Positions 53,726 to 62,022 of a stretch of DNA of 64,000 nt are shown here, piece by piece (the stretch's first letter is position 1; each line of letters begins with the position of its first letter). Position numbers and translations under genes: made by a program. Origin of the DNA: JANNBN01 sp031430595 (GTDB lineage Bacteria > Actinomycetota > Acidimicrobiia > Acidimicrobiales > JANYDT01); the NCBI GenBank assembly GCA_031430595.1, contig JANPBU010000051.1, positions 124,001-188,000 on the forward strand. Direction: 5' to 3'. The notes under the pieces were generated by a model. The model had not been told where the DNA came from, did no database searches, and saw only the letters and a program-made list of their open reading frames with translations.

Positions 53726-55317
53726 ACGCCCTCGCCGATACGCGCCGGTGCCGGGTGATGGGGTTCAATTGTTGGGTCAACCCATTGCCCAAGCCGGCCT
53801 TGCTTCCATGCGGCAAGGGCTGGGGTGAGGGGGCTGACCCCATCAAACGACGCATCCATTCGCCAACGTTGGTGGGCCCAAATAAGACACGTTCGCTTGG
53901 TTGTTCGGGCGAGGGAATACAGGTCTCGGGTGGTGAACTGGGCCAACAGGGCAGCATCATATGAACGAATAACTACGACGCGCGTCGACAAGCTTGCAAC
54001 TGGTGTCACTCGGGCCATGTCGTACGGGGGAAAGTCGAGCCGACCAGACCGAGCTTTCAAACTCACCGTTTTGGAGTCGTCTTCGGTGATAACCATCCCA
54101 ATGTTCGTCAGTTCGATACCAGCATCGAATGCGACCCCCGAAGGCGCCAAAATGACGGGCGCAACGGCCAACACGTGTGGCCTCATAAGCGCGCCTACCA
54201 GGTCATCAAGCCAGTTCGATTCCGGTGGTGTGACTGATCCGTCGATGATGACCGTGACTTCACCGGTTCCGAGTCGAAACGGCTCGGTATTCATCCAAAC
54301 GCTCGTTCCGACAATCGTGGTTCGTTCACCAGTATCGGCCTGAACCTTGGCGAGATGTTGGGCTCCTCGCATGCCGTCAAAGGCATCGCGAATGACGAGA
54401 TCTACCGTGGTTCCCTTGGGGGCGAGGTGACGAATGCGTGTACCGCTTCCCCGCCCAGCTTCGTCGGCCGCGACAGCACCGTGTGTGCCGTTTCGTGTTG
54501 TTGCCGCCAACAGGGCAACACGTGGAGGCTGGGTTCGTTTTCGGTGGAGTACAACCCGGGGCGTGTAGGCGACCTTGCCATCTTGAACTAGCGCTTCGAC
54601 CGAACCCTCGGACACAGCACTTCGGGCGATGCATGCCGAAGTGATGTCGTATTGTTCAACGAGATCCGCGTGAGGTTCGGGCATCAACATGGGAAATTCA
54701 CGCCGCCGCGTGACCGGTACGAGCGAGTCGGCATCGGCCACCACTGCTACGAAACCGTCGCCAGTATCAGCTGGATCGTGGCGACCGAGCACCGTTGCGA
54801 GTTCATTGAGCCCACGCAAAGCCAGCGTCGAACCGGCATCAATCGAAAGCACATACGTTGCCTCGTCCGTGACAGCTGGCGAGGTAAGGGCAAGTCGTTT
54901 GTCGCCGTCGATGGCACGCTGAGCGCTGCGCAATGTCTCTGGGGTACATCGTTCGCAGTTCATCACTGCCGACCATCGAGGGTACGACTGGTCGGAAAGT
55001 GAAATTGCGGTAGCGGTGATGTCGGCTGGTGAAGTTTCAGCGTCGCACTTCACCTGGATGAGAAAATTCGGAAACTCACCTAACGAAGGAGCGGTGGCCG
55101 TGTGAGGGTCTGGACGAAGTTCCATTGCCCGACCGGAAGTATGAGGGTCAAATTGCGCCGACCACAAATGTGGCTCAACCCGTTCGACCCATCGCTCGTA
55201 GTCTGTCTGAATTGGTTTTGGTGCTAGGCCGAGGGATCGGGCCGCGTCGACGACTTTTCGTCGTCGCGTTGACCCGACCGGAAACAAACCTTGAGCAAGT
55301 TGTTGTTGAAGACCCAC
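53719..55317 (-). CDS. Glycosyltransferase-like protein of uncertain family
   Basis: This encodes 532 residues from GTG 55317. Two GT-A-like halves can be discerned: an N-terminal one (about residues 75-230; FLIQVKCDAETSPADITATA, YVLSIDAGSTLALRGL, where the motif DADG/DxD is replaced) and a C-terminal one (about 300-480; TTVDLVIRDAFDGMRGAQHL, VTVIIDGSVTPPESNWLDDL). Metal-binding motifs are weak in both, so catalytic activity is uncertain. Residues 56-66 (DPHTSGRAMEL) are encoded by the coding repeat also found in the giant GT2 gene. The open frame extends upstream to a TAA without another start codon. Confidence 0.65.
   Translation of the reverse strand: MGLQQQLAQGLFPVGSTRRRKVVDAARSLGLAPKPIQTDYERWVERVEPHLWSAQFDPHTSGRAMELRPDPHTATAPSLGEFPNFLIQVKCDAETSPADITATAISLSDQSYPRWSAVMNCERCTPETLRSAQRAIDGDKRLALTSPAVTDEATYVLSIDAGSTLALRGLNELATVLGRHDPADTGDGFVAVVADADSLVPVTRRREFPMLMPEPHADLVEQYDITSACIARSAVSEGSVEALVQDGKVAYTPRVVLHRKRTQPPRVALLAATTRNGTHGAVAADEAGRGSGTRIRHLAPKGTTVDLVIRDAFDGMRGAQHLAKVQADTGERTTIVGTSVWMNTEPFRLGTGEVTVIIDGSVTPPESNWLDDLVGALMRPHVLAVAPVILAPSGVAFDAGIELTNIGMVITEDDSKTVSLKARSGRLDFPPYDMARVTPVASLSTRVVVIRSYDAALLAQFTTRDLYSLARTTKRTCLIWAHQRWRMDASFDGVSPLTPALAAWKQGRLGQWVDPTIEPHHPAPARIGEGVW
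55115..55155 (-). repeat. Coding repeat copy B (DPHTSGRAMELRPD)
   Basis: It is similar over about 41 nt to 43060-43100 in the giant GT2 gene, with an identical 19-nt core (55118-55136), and read in the same frame. Confidence 0.6.
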
Positions 55318-55366
55318 GGGCAGTGGGTCTACTACAGCTGAGCGAAGCGGTAGAGCTTCACCGGGT

Positions 55367-55398
55367 GTTGGAAGTGGTTAGGGTTGGAAGTGGTTAGT
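55367..55398. repeat. 16-nt tandem duplication
   Basis: GTTGGAAGTGGTTAGG is followed by a second copy differing only in its last base. It lies between the LCP gene stop (55405) and the GT-like gene start (55317), where no terminator is visible. Confidence 0.6.
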
Positions 55399-55404
55399 GA
55401 CGGC

Positions 55405-56508
55405 TTAGTTACCGAGCACGCCGTCGACCAGGTCGGCCGAAACCGAGGCAACCATGGCCTCGTCGAGCTTGATGACTTCAGAACCACCAACATTTTCAGG
55501 AACACCCTGAACGACCTGGGTCTTTAGGGTGGTTGGGTCTATAGCCCGAGCAATTTGTGCGTAGTACATAAGGTCACCGACCTTCATGTTGGTGACCGTG
55601 TTCGTTCGAATAATCTTCGTCCAATTCACCAACGCCTGGATGTTGTCGGTCGATTCACGTAGACGGGCGAACGAAGCGAGAATCACTTTTTGCTGATTAG
55701 CTGACCGGTCAAAGTCGCCCTTCGGAAGGGTTTTCCGGGCCCGCGAATAGGCCAGGGCCGCATTGCCGTTGAACTGGAACCAACCTTGCTGAAACTGGGC
55801 ACCCGACGCTTTGTCGTTGATTTGTGGGTTGACCTGCACGTTAACGCCACCAACACCGTCAACCATTTTCTTGAATCCGTCGAAACCCGTGAGAAGGTAC
55901 CGGTCGATTTTCGTGCCCATAAGTTTGTTGATTGTTGCCAAAAATTCGTCTGGGCCAGCAACCGACATCACTTCGGTGAGTTTGCGTTTTTCACCGCTTG
56001 TCATCGTCACGTAGCTGTCTCGGGGGAACCCTACCAACGCACCCTTTTTGAGGGTTGGGTTGTAGGTAAAGATGTGGATGGCATCGCCGCGAGTTTTGTC
56101 TGGCTTTTCGCCAGGACGGGCGTCGGTACCCACGATGAGCAGCGTAAACACTTTTCCGTCTGGCTGAACTTTTGAATACGCTTCAGTTTCGTTCTTGGCG
56201 CTCGGAAGAGACTTATCTTTCGATGGTGGCATCGGGTCGAAATTGAGTGCAGCGACCGGCGGACGACCATTGGGTGCGTACATTCCGTTGACACGCTTTG
56301 AACCCTTCGCCGGTGCGGGGGCTTTTCGGCGCTTCGTCGTCGTGGTCTTCTTTTTGGAAACGACTTTTCGGGTGGTCTTCGTGGCGGCGCTCACCGACGT
56401 GCTTGGCGCGGTGAGGGCGAGGGCCATCACCGAGGCGGTGACGCCAATCACCACACGGCGGGCGGTTCGAGACCGCGTTTGAGCGAGGGAAGTGAATTTG
56501 ATGTTCAT
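55405..56508 (-). CDS. LytR-CpsA-Psr (LCP) family protein
   Basis: This encodes 367 residues, ATG 56508 with CGGAGG upstream. An N-terminal signal/anchor helix (about residues 18-40) and a Lys/Thr/Arg-rich segment (about 45-70) precede the LCP domain. Conserved LCP residues are seen in LLIVGTDARPGE, TRGDAIHIFTYNP, LVGFPRDSYV and ALAYSRARKTLPKGDFDRSANQQ (catalytic arginines and aspartates). LCP enzymes transfer undecaprenyl-linked polymers to peptidoglycan outside the membrane. In this locus it would attach the exported glycan. Confidence 0.92.
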   Translation of the reverse strand: MNIKFTSLAQTRSRTARRVVIGVTASVMALALTAPSTSVSAATKTTRKVVSKKKTTTTKRRKAPAPAKGSKRVNGMYAPNGRPPVAALNFDPMPPSKDKSLPSAKNETEAYSKVQPDGKVFTLLIVGTDARPGEKPDKTRGDAIHIFTYNPTLKKGALVGFPRDSYVTMTSGEKRKLTEVMSVAGPDEFLATINKLMGTKIDRYLLTGFDGFKKMVDGVGGVNVQVNPQINDKASGAQFQQGWFQFNGNAALAYSRARKTLPKGDFDRSANQQKVILASFARLRESTDNIQALVNWTKIIRTNTVTNMKVGDLMYYAQIARAIDPTTLKTQVVQGVPENVGGSEVIKLDEAMVASVSADLVDGVLGN

Positions 56509-56645
56509 TTGCAGAACCTCCGGATGTTCGCGGCCGCTAGGCGACCGTCACCTCGTATACGAGGACAGTGACGCACGTTGCGCCGGAATACGAACAATGT
56601 ACCCTGCCCGCATTATCGAGTTGTGAACAAACGCCTGATCGGCGT

Positions 56646-57572
56646 TCATTTGACCTGATTATCCATGTGGAGCGACACAAAATCAAGGATGACTTGCATC
56701 GCTTCGATGTGCAGATCGGCTTCGGTGCGCAGCAAGGTTCCACTCGCCGTTTCAAGATGCCAACTCGACATGCTCTGGTCGAAGTTGTTCGCAATGGTGA
56801 AGTGTGAGGCGTTTGGCAGCAATTCGGAGCGTGACAATGGCCCGGCCTCCAACGCCGTCAGCCGAAGGCAATCTTCGACCGAGATTCGGGGCCCGTATCG
56901 GCCTTGAGAAAGTGCGGCCCCGATGACCCCGTCGAACGCTCCACCAGCGACGAGTACCGGGGTGGAAGTTCCGAGCGGCGCAACCTGGCCAGGGGTCCAT
57001 CCAGCGAGCGCAGTTCCGAGGGCGTGTCCGCCCCAGGTGGCGATGACACGTAGACCGACCAGCCAGTCGCGTCCGGCATATGACAGGGCTAAGGCTGCAC
57101 CGGCGGAGTGTCCGAATAACGCAATACGTTGTAGGTCGAGGGCGTTGTACAGCGGCGAACTGGGGTTCGAGTTGGCTACAGTCAACATGTCAACCAGTGG
57201 ACGAACTATCCGGCAGGGTTCACGTGTTCCGTATTGACCCGCACTCAGTGCAGCAAGATCGCCACCCGGCCCATACACCGAAACACCGCCACCTTGAGGG
57301 GTTTGCCCGAAAGGCGGTCCGAGGGTTTCAAGGTATGCGTACGTAACAGCAACGTATCCTGCTGTCGCGAAACAATGAGCAAGATCGGTGTAAGACGCTG
57401 GTCCGCAGCCGAACCCGGGAAGGATCAGAACAACGGGCAGGCACGCCCCGGCGACGGCGGCAATCGGCCCCACACCTGCAACGCGGGTTCCATCGGTTGG
57501 CGCTGGGTAGGTGACCTGAACATGCACACTTGCGTCAAGAACCGCCGTGACCATCGTTTGCACAACGGTCAT
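56646..57572 (-). CDS. Alpha/beta hydrolase (polyester hydrolase/cutinase-like)
   Basis: This encodes 308 residues. The nucleophile elbow GHSAGA contains Ser156, with Asp214 (GGAFDGV) and His257 (NASHFTI) completing the triad; the oxyanion-side motif is LPGFGCGP near residue 51. The architecture (LILPGFG, then YVAVTYAYL, then triad) resembles the dienelactone/PET-hydrolase-type group. No signal peptide is seen. It sits in the glycan cluster between LCP and the exporter permease, so it may deacetylate or trim the glycan, but that is speculation. Confidence 0.82.
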   Translation of the reverse strand: MTVVQTMVTAVLDASVHVQVTYPAPTDGTRVAGVGPIAAVAGACLPVVLILPGFGCGPASYTDLAHCFATAGYVAVTYAYLETLGPPFGQTPQGGGVSVYGPGGDLAALSAGQYGTREPCRIVRPLVDMLTVANSNPSSPLYNALDLQRIALFGHSAGAALALSYAGRDWLVGLRVIATWGGHALGTALAGWTPGQVAPLGTSTPVLVAGGAFDGVIGAALSQGRYGPRISVEDCLRLTALEAGPLSRSELLPNASHFTIANNFDQSMSSWHLETASGTLLRTEADLHIEAMQVILDFVSLHMDNQVK

Positions 57573-57597
57573 CGTCGGTTCGCTACCGGGTTCATGC

Positions 57598-58482
57598 TCA
57601 CAGTTCTTCGACGATCCTGGTCTCGAGTTTCTTAAAAGTAAGCGTACCTAGCACCATCACAAATAAGGTGAAACCAACGAGGTAAATCATTGACTGTGTG
57701 CCAGGCACTCGGCCGTGATAAAGCATGTCGCGGTAGGCATTCACCACATGAACCATCGGGTTCACCGAGTAAATCGCGCGGATTGGAATGTTCACTCCAC
57801 CAACCCGAGTCATCTCGGGGATGTATCCGTCCATCGTGTACACCACGGGGGTCAAGTAAAACCACGCCTGCAGTGCAATCCCGATGAGGTGCGTCATGTC
57901 TCGGAAGTAGACGTTGATCGCACTTAACGCCAACGAGTAGCCAAGCGCCAAAAATGCCTGAATTACGGCCAAAAGCAGTACAAACGGAACCCATCGCAGC
58001 ACCACGTGACCAAACATTGCGTACACAGCCCCGAGCACGCTGAGTTCAATAAGGAACGACACGAAACACGCAAGCACGGTTGAACCAACGATGTATTCAC
58101 GGGGGAAGTACACCTTCTTCAGCAGGCCAGCTTGGGCAACAAGTGATCCGGTTGACGACCCAATCGAGGCCGACAAAAAGTTCCATGGCAGCAATGCCGT
58201 TGACAGGTACAGCGTGAAGTTCTTTAGCCCTGAAGGATCACCGATTGGGGCGGCGCCTTTAAGAATCAATTTGAATACAACGGTAAAGATGGCGATGGAT
58301 GACAGCGGATTAAGTAGTGACCAGAACCATCCGAGTGCTGAGCGTTTGTATTTGCCTCGAAGTTCGCGCTGGGTCAGGCTCCATAACAGCTCACGACCTT
58401 GCCACAGTTCGCTGAGTGAGGCGCCGCCTTGAAATCGTCTGAGTTCTCCTGTGTTTGAACCTACGCCTGCAGACGAACTCAC
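57598..58482 (-). CDS. Polysaccharide ABC exporter permease (Wzm-like)
   Basis: This encodes 294 residues. An ABC-2 type permease with an amphipathic N-terminus (LWQGRELLWSLTQRELRGKYKRSALGWFWSLLNP, conserved in Wzm/TagG) and six hydrophobic helices. It forms the channel that pairs with the Wzt-like ATPase at 51363 to carry lipid-linked polysaccharide across the membrane. Its start overlaps the stop of the rhomboid-like gene by 4 nt. Confidence 0.92.
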   Translation of the reverse strand: MSSSAGVGSNTGELRRFQGGASLSELWQGRELLWSLTQRELRGKYKRSALGWFWSLLNPLSSIAIFTVVFKLILKGAAPIGDPSGLKNFTLYLSTALLPWNFLSASIGSSTGSLVAQAGLLKKVYFPREYIVGSTVLACFVSFLIELSVLGAVYAMFGHVVLRWVPFVLLLAVIQAFLALGYSLALSAINVYFRDMTHLIGIALQAWFYLTPVVYTMDGYIPEMTRVGGVNIPIRAIYSVNPMVHVVNAYRDMLYHGRVPGTQSMIYLVGFTLFVMVLGTLTFKKLETRIVEEL

Positions 58483-59468
58483 TGACCGCCCTCGCGAAGC
58501 CGTTTGCTTGCTTCTTCGAGGCGGGTTCGGTCGTCGTTACTCAGGCTTTCCATACCGGAGGCGGCGATCTTGTCGAGTAGCCGGTCGACTTCTTCACGAT
58601 CATTTCGATTGAGGCCCGTTCGGGTCGATGAACCCGATGCGCTTGGCCCGGCGGTTCCGGTTCCGGTTTCGCCCCACGGACCGGTCACAACTGAACCCTC
58701 CTTCGACCGACTCGGCCGTTTGGCCTTTGCTGTACTTTTCACCCGCACCGATGCGCCACTGCGACCAGTTTGCTGACCATTACCAAGGCCCGGTATCTGA
58801 ATAACTGGCACCCAACTCGGAAGGTTGCTGCCCATCCCAAATGAGCGCAACGCAATCAGCGCCACGGCTACAACCACCAGTTCGAAGATCACAGCACCCC
58901 AAAGCTGGTCGCCGAGCAGTTGCAAGATATCGATGGCTATGAATACTGCTGCGATGATTCGTGCCGGTATTCCGAACAGAAATCGCATCGTTGGAAACTC
59001 AACGGCCACCGCAGCAAGAAGGGCTACTTCTAGCGTTCTAATACCGCCCACGATCGAAGTGCCAAGCAGAAACGAGGTGTCGGCACCCGCAACCTTAACG
59101 ACGAGGTAGAGAGCCGTCATCAGTACCGAAGGGACGATCACGCAGAACATCACGTATTTGAGAAATTGGATTCGGCCGAGAAACTGTTCGAGTTGGGTTC
59201 CGAACAGATAGAAAAGGTACAACGCCAGTGCCACAAAAATGTCGGGTGGGTTTGGGATTGGCCAAGTGACTAATCGCCATATCTGGGCTTTGGCGACCAG
59301 ATTGGGTTCAAACGAGAGGTGAGCAAGTAGCACCTTGTCAATTGCGTAGACCAGCATCGACACTGCCCCAATCATGGGGATCAGGGCGCTGGTCGTCACG
59401 TCGAAGGTTCCGATTTGGAACCAGCCATCTCTACTTGGTGCCTGGTTCTGCCATGAGCGGTCTGCCAT
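58479..59468 (-). CDS. Rhomboid-like membrane protein with C-terminal DUF6576-like segment
   Basis: This encodes 329 residues. About six hydrophobic helices (residues 28-210) include WRLVTWPIPNPPDIFVALALYLF, characteristic of rhomboids. The protease signature GxSG is replaced by GTSI and the catalytic His of the last helix is not found, so it is probably an inactive rhomboid (pseudoprotease). A Ser/Gly/Thr-rich linker leads to EEVDRLLDKIAASGMESLSN..TRLEEASKRL (about 285-325), as in DUF6576. It may chaperone membrane proteins of the exporter operon, into which it is coupled by an ATGA overlap. Confidence 0.8.
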   Translation of the reverse strand: MADRSWQNQAPSRDGWFQIGTFDVTTSALIPMIGAVSMLVYAIDKVLLAHLSFEPNLVAKAQIWRLVTWPIPNPPDIFVALALYLFYLFGTQLEQFLGRIQFLKYVMFCVIVPSVLMTALYLVVKVAGADTSFLLGTSIVGGIRTLEVALLAAVAVEFPTMRFLFGIPARIIAAVFIAIDILQLLGDQLWGAVIFELVVVAVALIALRSFGMGSNLPSWVPVIQIPGLGNGQQTGRSGASVRVKSTAKAKRPSRSKEGSVVTGPWGETGTGTAGPSASGSSTRTGLNRNDREEVDRLLDKIAASGMESLSNDDRTRLEEASKRLREGGQ

Positions 59469-59520
59469 AACATTTCAGCCTAGAGCGCACTGGCGGTTGT
59501 GAGATGCCGCCGCCGAACTT

Positions 59521-61863
59521 TCAGTTTGGGCGGGGTCGGCTCGCGCGATAGGGGCCGGGCTGGTGAATCAGGTTCGCAATTGGGGCAACTACCCGAGACC
59601 ATCGGTATTGCTCGGCCAGCGATGCTGCTGCAGCCGAGCAGCGGTTTCGCAAGTCAACGTCGCCGAGCAGTCGACGCATCGCCGCAGTCAATGCGTCAAG
59701 ATCGTTTGGGGCAACAACAAGCCCGGCACCTTCTGCTTCAATGAGGTCGGCGAGCACGTCGCCCGAGGTGGAGAGGGTTGGTAATCCAGCCCAAAAATGG
59801 TCAAGTACCCGTGTTCGAAAAGCCAGGCGTGTTTCGGCCATTGCTTTTGCGGCGACTACGCCAATGTCTGCTTCGGAAAGGAAGGCTCCACGCTGATCGT
59901 AGTCAATCCATGGTCCGAGTACTACCTTGCCGTTCGCGATCAACCCAAGTTCGGTGGCCCGCTCGACAACTCGTGCACTCATCGCCATGGTGGGTACGCC
60001 GCGCCCTTCGAGTTCCAAACCCATGAAGAACAATCGTGCATCAGGAAATTCATCCGTCAGGGCGTTAAACGCATCGAGCACACCGATTGGATCAAACCAA
60101 TCCCATGTTCCGCCTCCCCACAGAACGACTGTGTTGTTGTGCTGTATCGATGAAAATCGCCCGCCTTTGAGAGGCCCAAGTTTGTTGGCTACGGCACGTT
60201 GCTCTGGTACGCCAAAGGGCACAACGTCGATCAGTTTTCGCAGGTGAGGGTCCAGGTCGTGGGCGGCTTTATTCAAGCGACCTCGCGATGCCAACATGCC
60301 CATCCAAAAGTCGCGTTGACGTTCTGAGGCACACACAAACATGTCGCCAACATCTAGTAGCTGATTCAACGCATTGATCTCGTGGTCTTTGGTGGCATCG
60401 GCCTGCGAGTTGGTCATGCCGTCGTATTGTTCGAGGCTTCCGAATATCCATGGGTCGTACAGGTCGACCACTCGCAATGCTGTCGAGTTTGCAATGAACG
60501 GATACCGAACCAGGTCGAACCCGAACACAAACACCACGTCTGCTCCATCGATCAGTTGTCTCAGCGCTTCATGACCAACTTCGCCGTTGATGAACAGCGT
60601 ATCGACCCCCGGAAAGCTTCGTTCGACTGGGCGATCGCAAGCCACGGTGACACGGGCGTGTTGGGCCAGCGCGCAGGCTGTTTCCCATGCCCTGATGGCG
60701 GTACCAGCCATGCGCGGCCCAATGAGATCGTGGCACAACACAACAACATGGCGGGCTGGGGCGTCTTGAAAAATGTCACGAATGTTGAGAAGTTCAACGA
60801 CCCGACGGAACGCTTCGCTGTAGTCATCGCTTCCATTACCCATCGGCACCAGCGGTTGCCGGAAGGTGCTGAACATGTCGGCGTCGTTGACCTGTCGCTT
60901 CGCCTGAATGCCTTTGCGAAGCTTGAGCAGTTCTGGCAGATCGTCAACGATGTCATTGACAGCGTGCATACGAGAAAGACCTAATCGGTGAACGGTTGTC
61001 ATTTCGTCATGACCTTCACCAATTTCGTATTCGGCACGGTCGCTTCGCGCATCAAACGAAGCGCGTTCTGATTGCAAGAGCAGCGCACCGGCCAGCAGAC
61101 GGGGAAGGTGTTCATCTGACACGTTTTTGATGAGCAGTCGAAGAGCGTTTCGTTCGAGCAGAACCATTCGCTCATGCCATCGAAAGCGCGCAGATGTTCC
61201 GTGATGGCGGTGAAAGCTTCGGGCATCTGCAGCGAGAACCGTTTTGTGCCCAGAGAGTTGCAATCGAAGCCCGAAGTCAACATCTTCAAAGTAGGCAAAG
61301 AACTGAGGGTCAAACCCGCCAAGTTCAACGAACAGTTCGCGATCCACAAGTAGTGATCCGCCACAGGCAAACGGCTGTATAGATCCGTCGATTACCGTAA
61401 CTTCGCTGAGTGATTTACCAACATTTGGTTGGTCGCCAAAGCCATGAAAATTGACGGCACCTCCCGAATAGTCGAGGTGTGTCCCGTCCCAATCAAGGAT
61501 GGTTCCGGCCACACAGTAGATACCCTGTGCCCGATCGAGTTTGGCAACCAGGGCCCGCATCCAGTTGGGGTCAACTCGCATATCGTTGTTGAGCAGAGCA
61601 ATGACGTCGTTTGCTGATACGGCCGCTGCGAGGTTGACGGCGGGCGCGAATCCTAGATTCGTTCCTTGGGGAAGCACGGTGACCCACGGGTACGCCGTTG
61701 CCAACAGCTCGAGGGAACCGTCGGTCGAGCCGTTATCGACGAGCAAGGTTTCGATCAGGTGCGGGGGGTAATCGAGGGCGGCAACCGAATCAAGACAGGC
61801 CGGAAGGTGTTCGATCCCATTCCAGTTGACACAAATGATTGACACCGAGGGAAGCCTGCTCAC
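59521..61863 (-). CDS. Two-domain glycosyltransferase (GT2-GT4 fusion)
   Basis: This encodes 780 residues. The N-terminal GT2 domain (about residues 1-260) has VSIICVNWNGIEHLPACLDS, LLVDNGSTDGSLELL, LGFAPAVNLAAA, IALLNNDMRVDPNW and FAYFEDVDFGLRLQLSG. A helical linker follows, then a GT4-like domain (about 370-775) with HVVVLCHDLIGPRMAGTAIR, VLWGGGTWDWFDPIGVLDAF and FWAGLPTLSTSGDVLADLIE. The GT4 part has an altered donor-site EGFG motif. A single chain with two transferase sites suggests sequential addition of two sugars. It stands at the head of the minus-strand exporter operon. Confidence 0.87.
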   Translation of the reverse strand: MSRLPSVSIICVNWNGIEHLPACLDSVAALDYPPHLIETLLVDNGSTDGSLELLATAYPWVTVLPQGTNLGFAPAVNLAAAVSANDVIALLNNDMRVDPNWMRALVAKLDRAQGIYCVAGTILDWDGTHLDYSGGAVNFHGFGDQPNVGKSLSEVTVIDGSIQPFACGGSLLVDRELFVELGGFDPQFFAYFEDVDFGLRLQLSGHKTVLAADARSFHRHHGTSARFRWHERMVLLERNALRLLIKNVSDEHLPRLLAGALLLQSERASFDARSDRAEYEIGEGHDEMTTVHRLGLSRMHAVNDIVDDLPELLKLRKGIQAKRQVNDADMFSTFRQPLVPMGNGSDDYSEAFRRVVELLNIRDIFQDAPARHVVVLCHDLIGPRMAGTAIRAWETACALAQHARVTVACDRPVERSFPGVDTLFINGEVGHEALRQLIDGADVVFVFGFDLVRYPFIANSTALRVVDLYDPWIFGSLEQYDGMTNSQADATKDHEINALNQLLDVGDMFVCASERQRDFWMGMLASRGRLNKAAHDLDPHLRKLIDVVPFGVPEQRAVANKLGPLKGGRFSSIQHNNTVVLWGGGTWDWFDPIGVLDAFNALTDEFPDARLFFMGLELEGRGVPTMAMSARVVERATELGLIANGKVVLGPWIDYDQRGAFLSEADIGVVAAKAMAETRLAFRTRVLDHFWAGLPTLSTSGDVLADLIEAEGAGLVVAPNDLDALTAAMRRLLGDVDLRNRCSAAAASLAEQYRWSRVVAPIANLIHQPGPYRASRPRPN

Positions 61864-61931
61864 AGCAACTCACGTTAGCGACCTTGTAACCCAGCGGTGA
61901 CTTTGTGCTGGTCTGCCCCTAGAAAGTGACC

Positions 61932-61959
61932 GTTTCGCCAGGGCGTTTCACTGCGAAAC
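61932..61959. repeat. 7-bp inverted repeat GTTTCGC/GCGAAAC
   Basis: It lies in the 159-nt divergent region between the GT2-GT4 fusion and the edge GT gene, with related GTTTCAC and CGAAACG words around it. It may be an operator shared by both genes. Confidence 0.3.
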
Positions 61960-62008
61960 CGAGGGACGAAACGATCGCAGGCACCATAAGGGGATCGCTA
62001 TCGGCCGG

Positions 62009-62014
62009 TATAGT
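62009..62014 (+). promoter_or_regulatory. -10 box TATAGT, leaderless start of edge GT gene
   Basis: TATAGT is followed by 8 nt and ATG 62023; no SD is visible. Confidence 0.45.
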
Positions 62015-62022
62015 TGACATCG

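Noticed and set aside
55125..55397. Plus-strand ORF opposite the start of the GT-like gene
   Set aside because: Antisense to a longer, better supported frame; it consists largely of the coding repeat and the tandem duplication.
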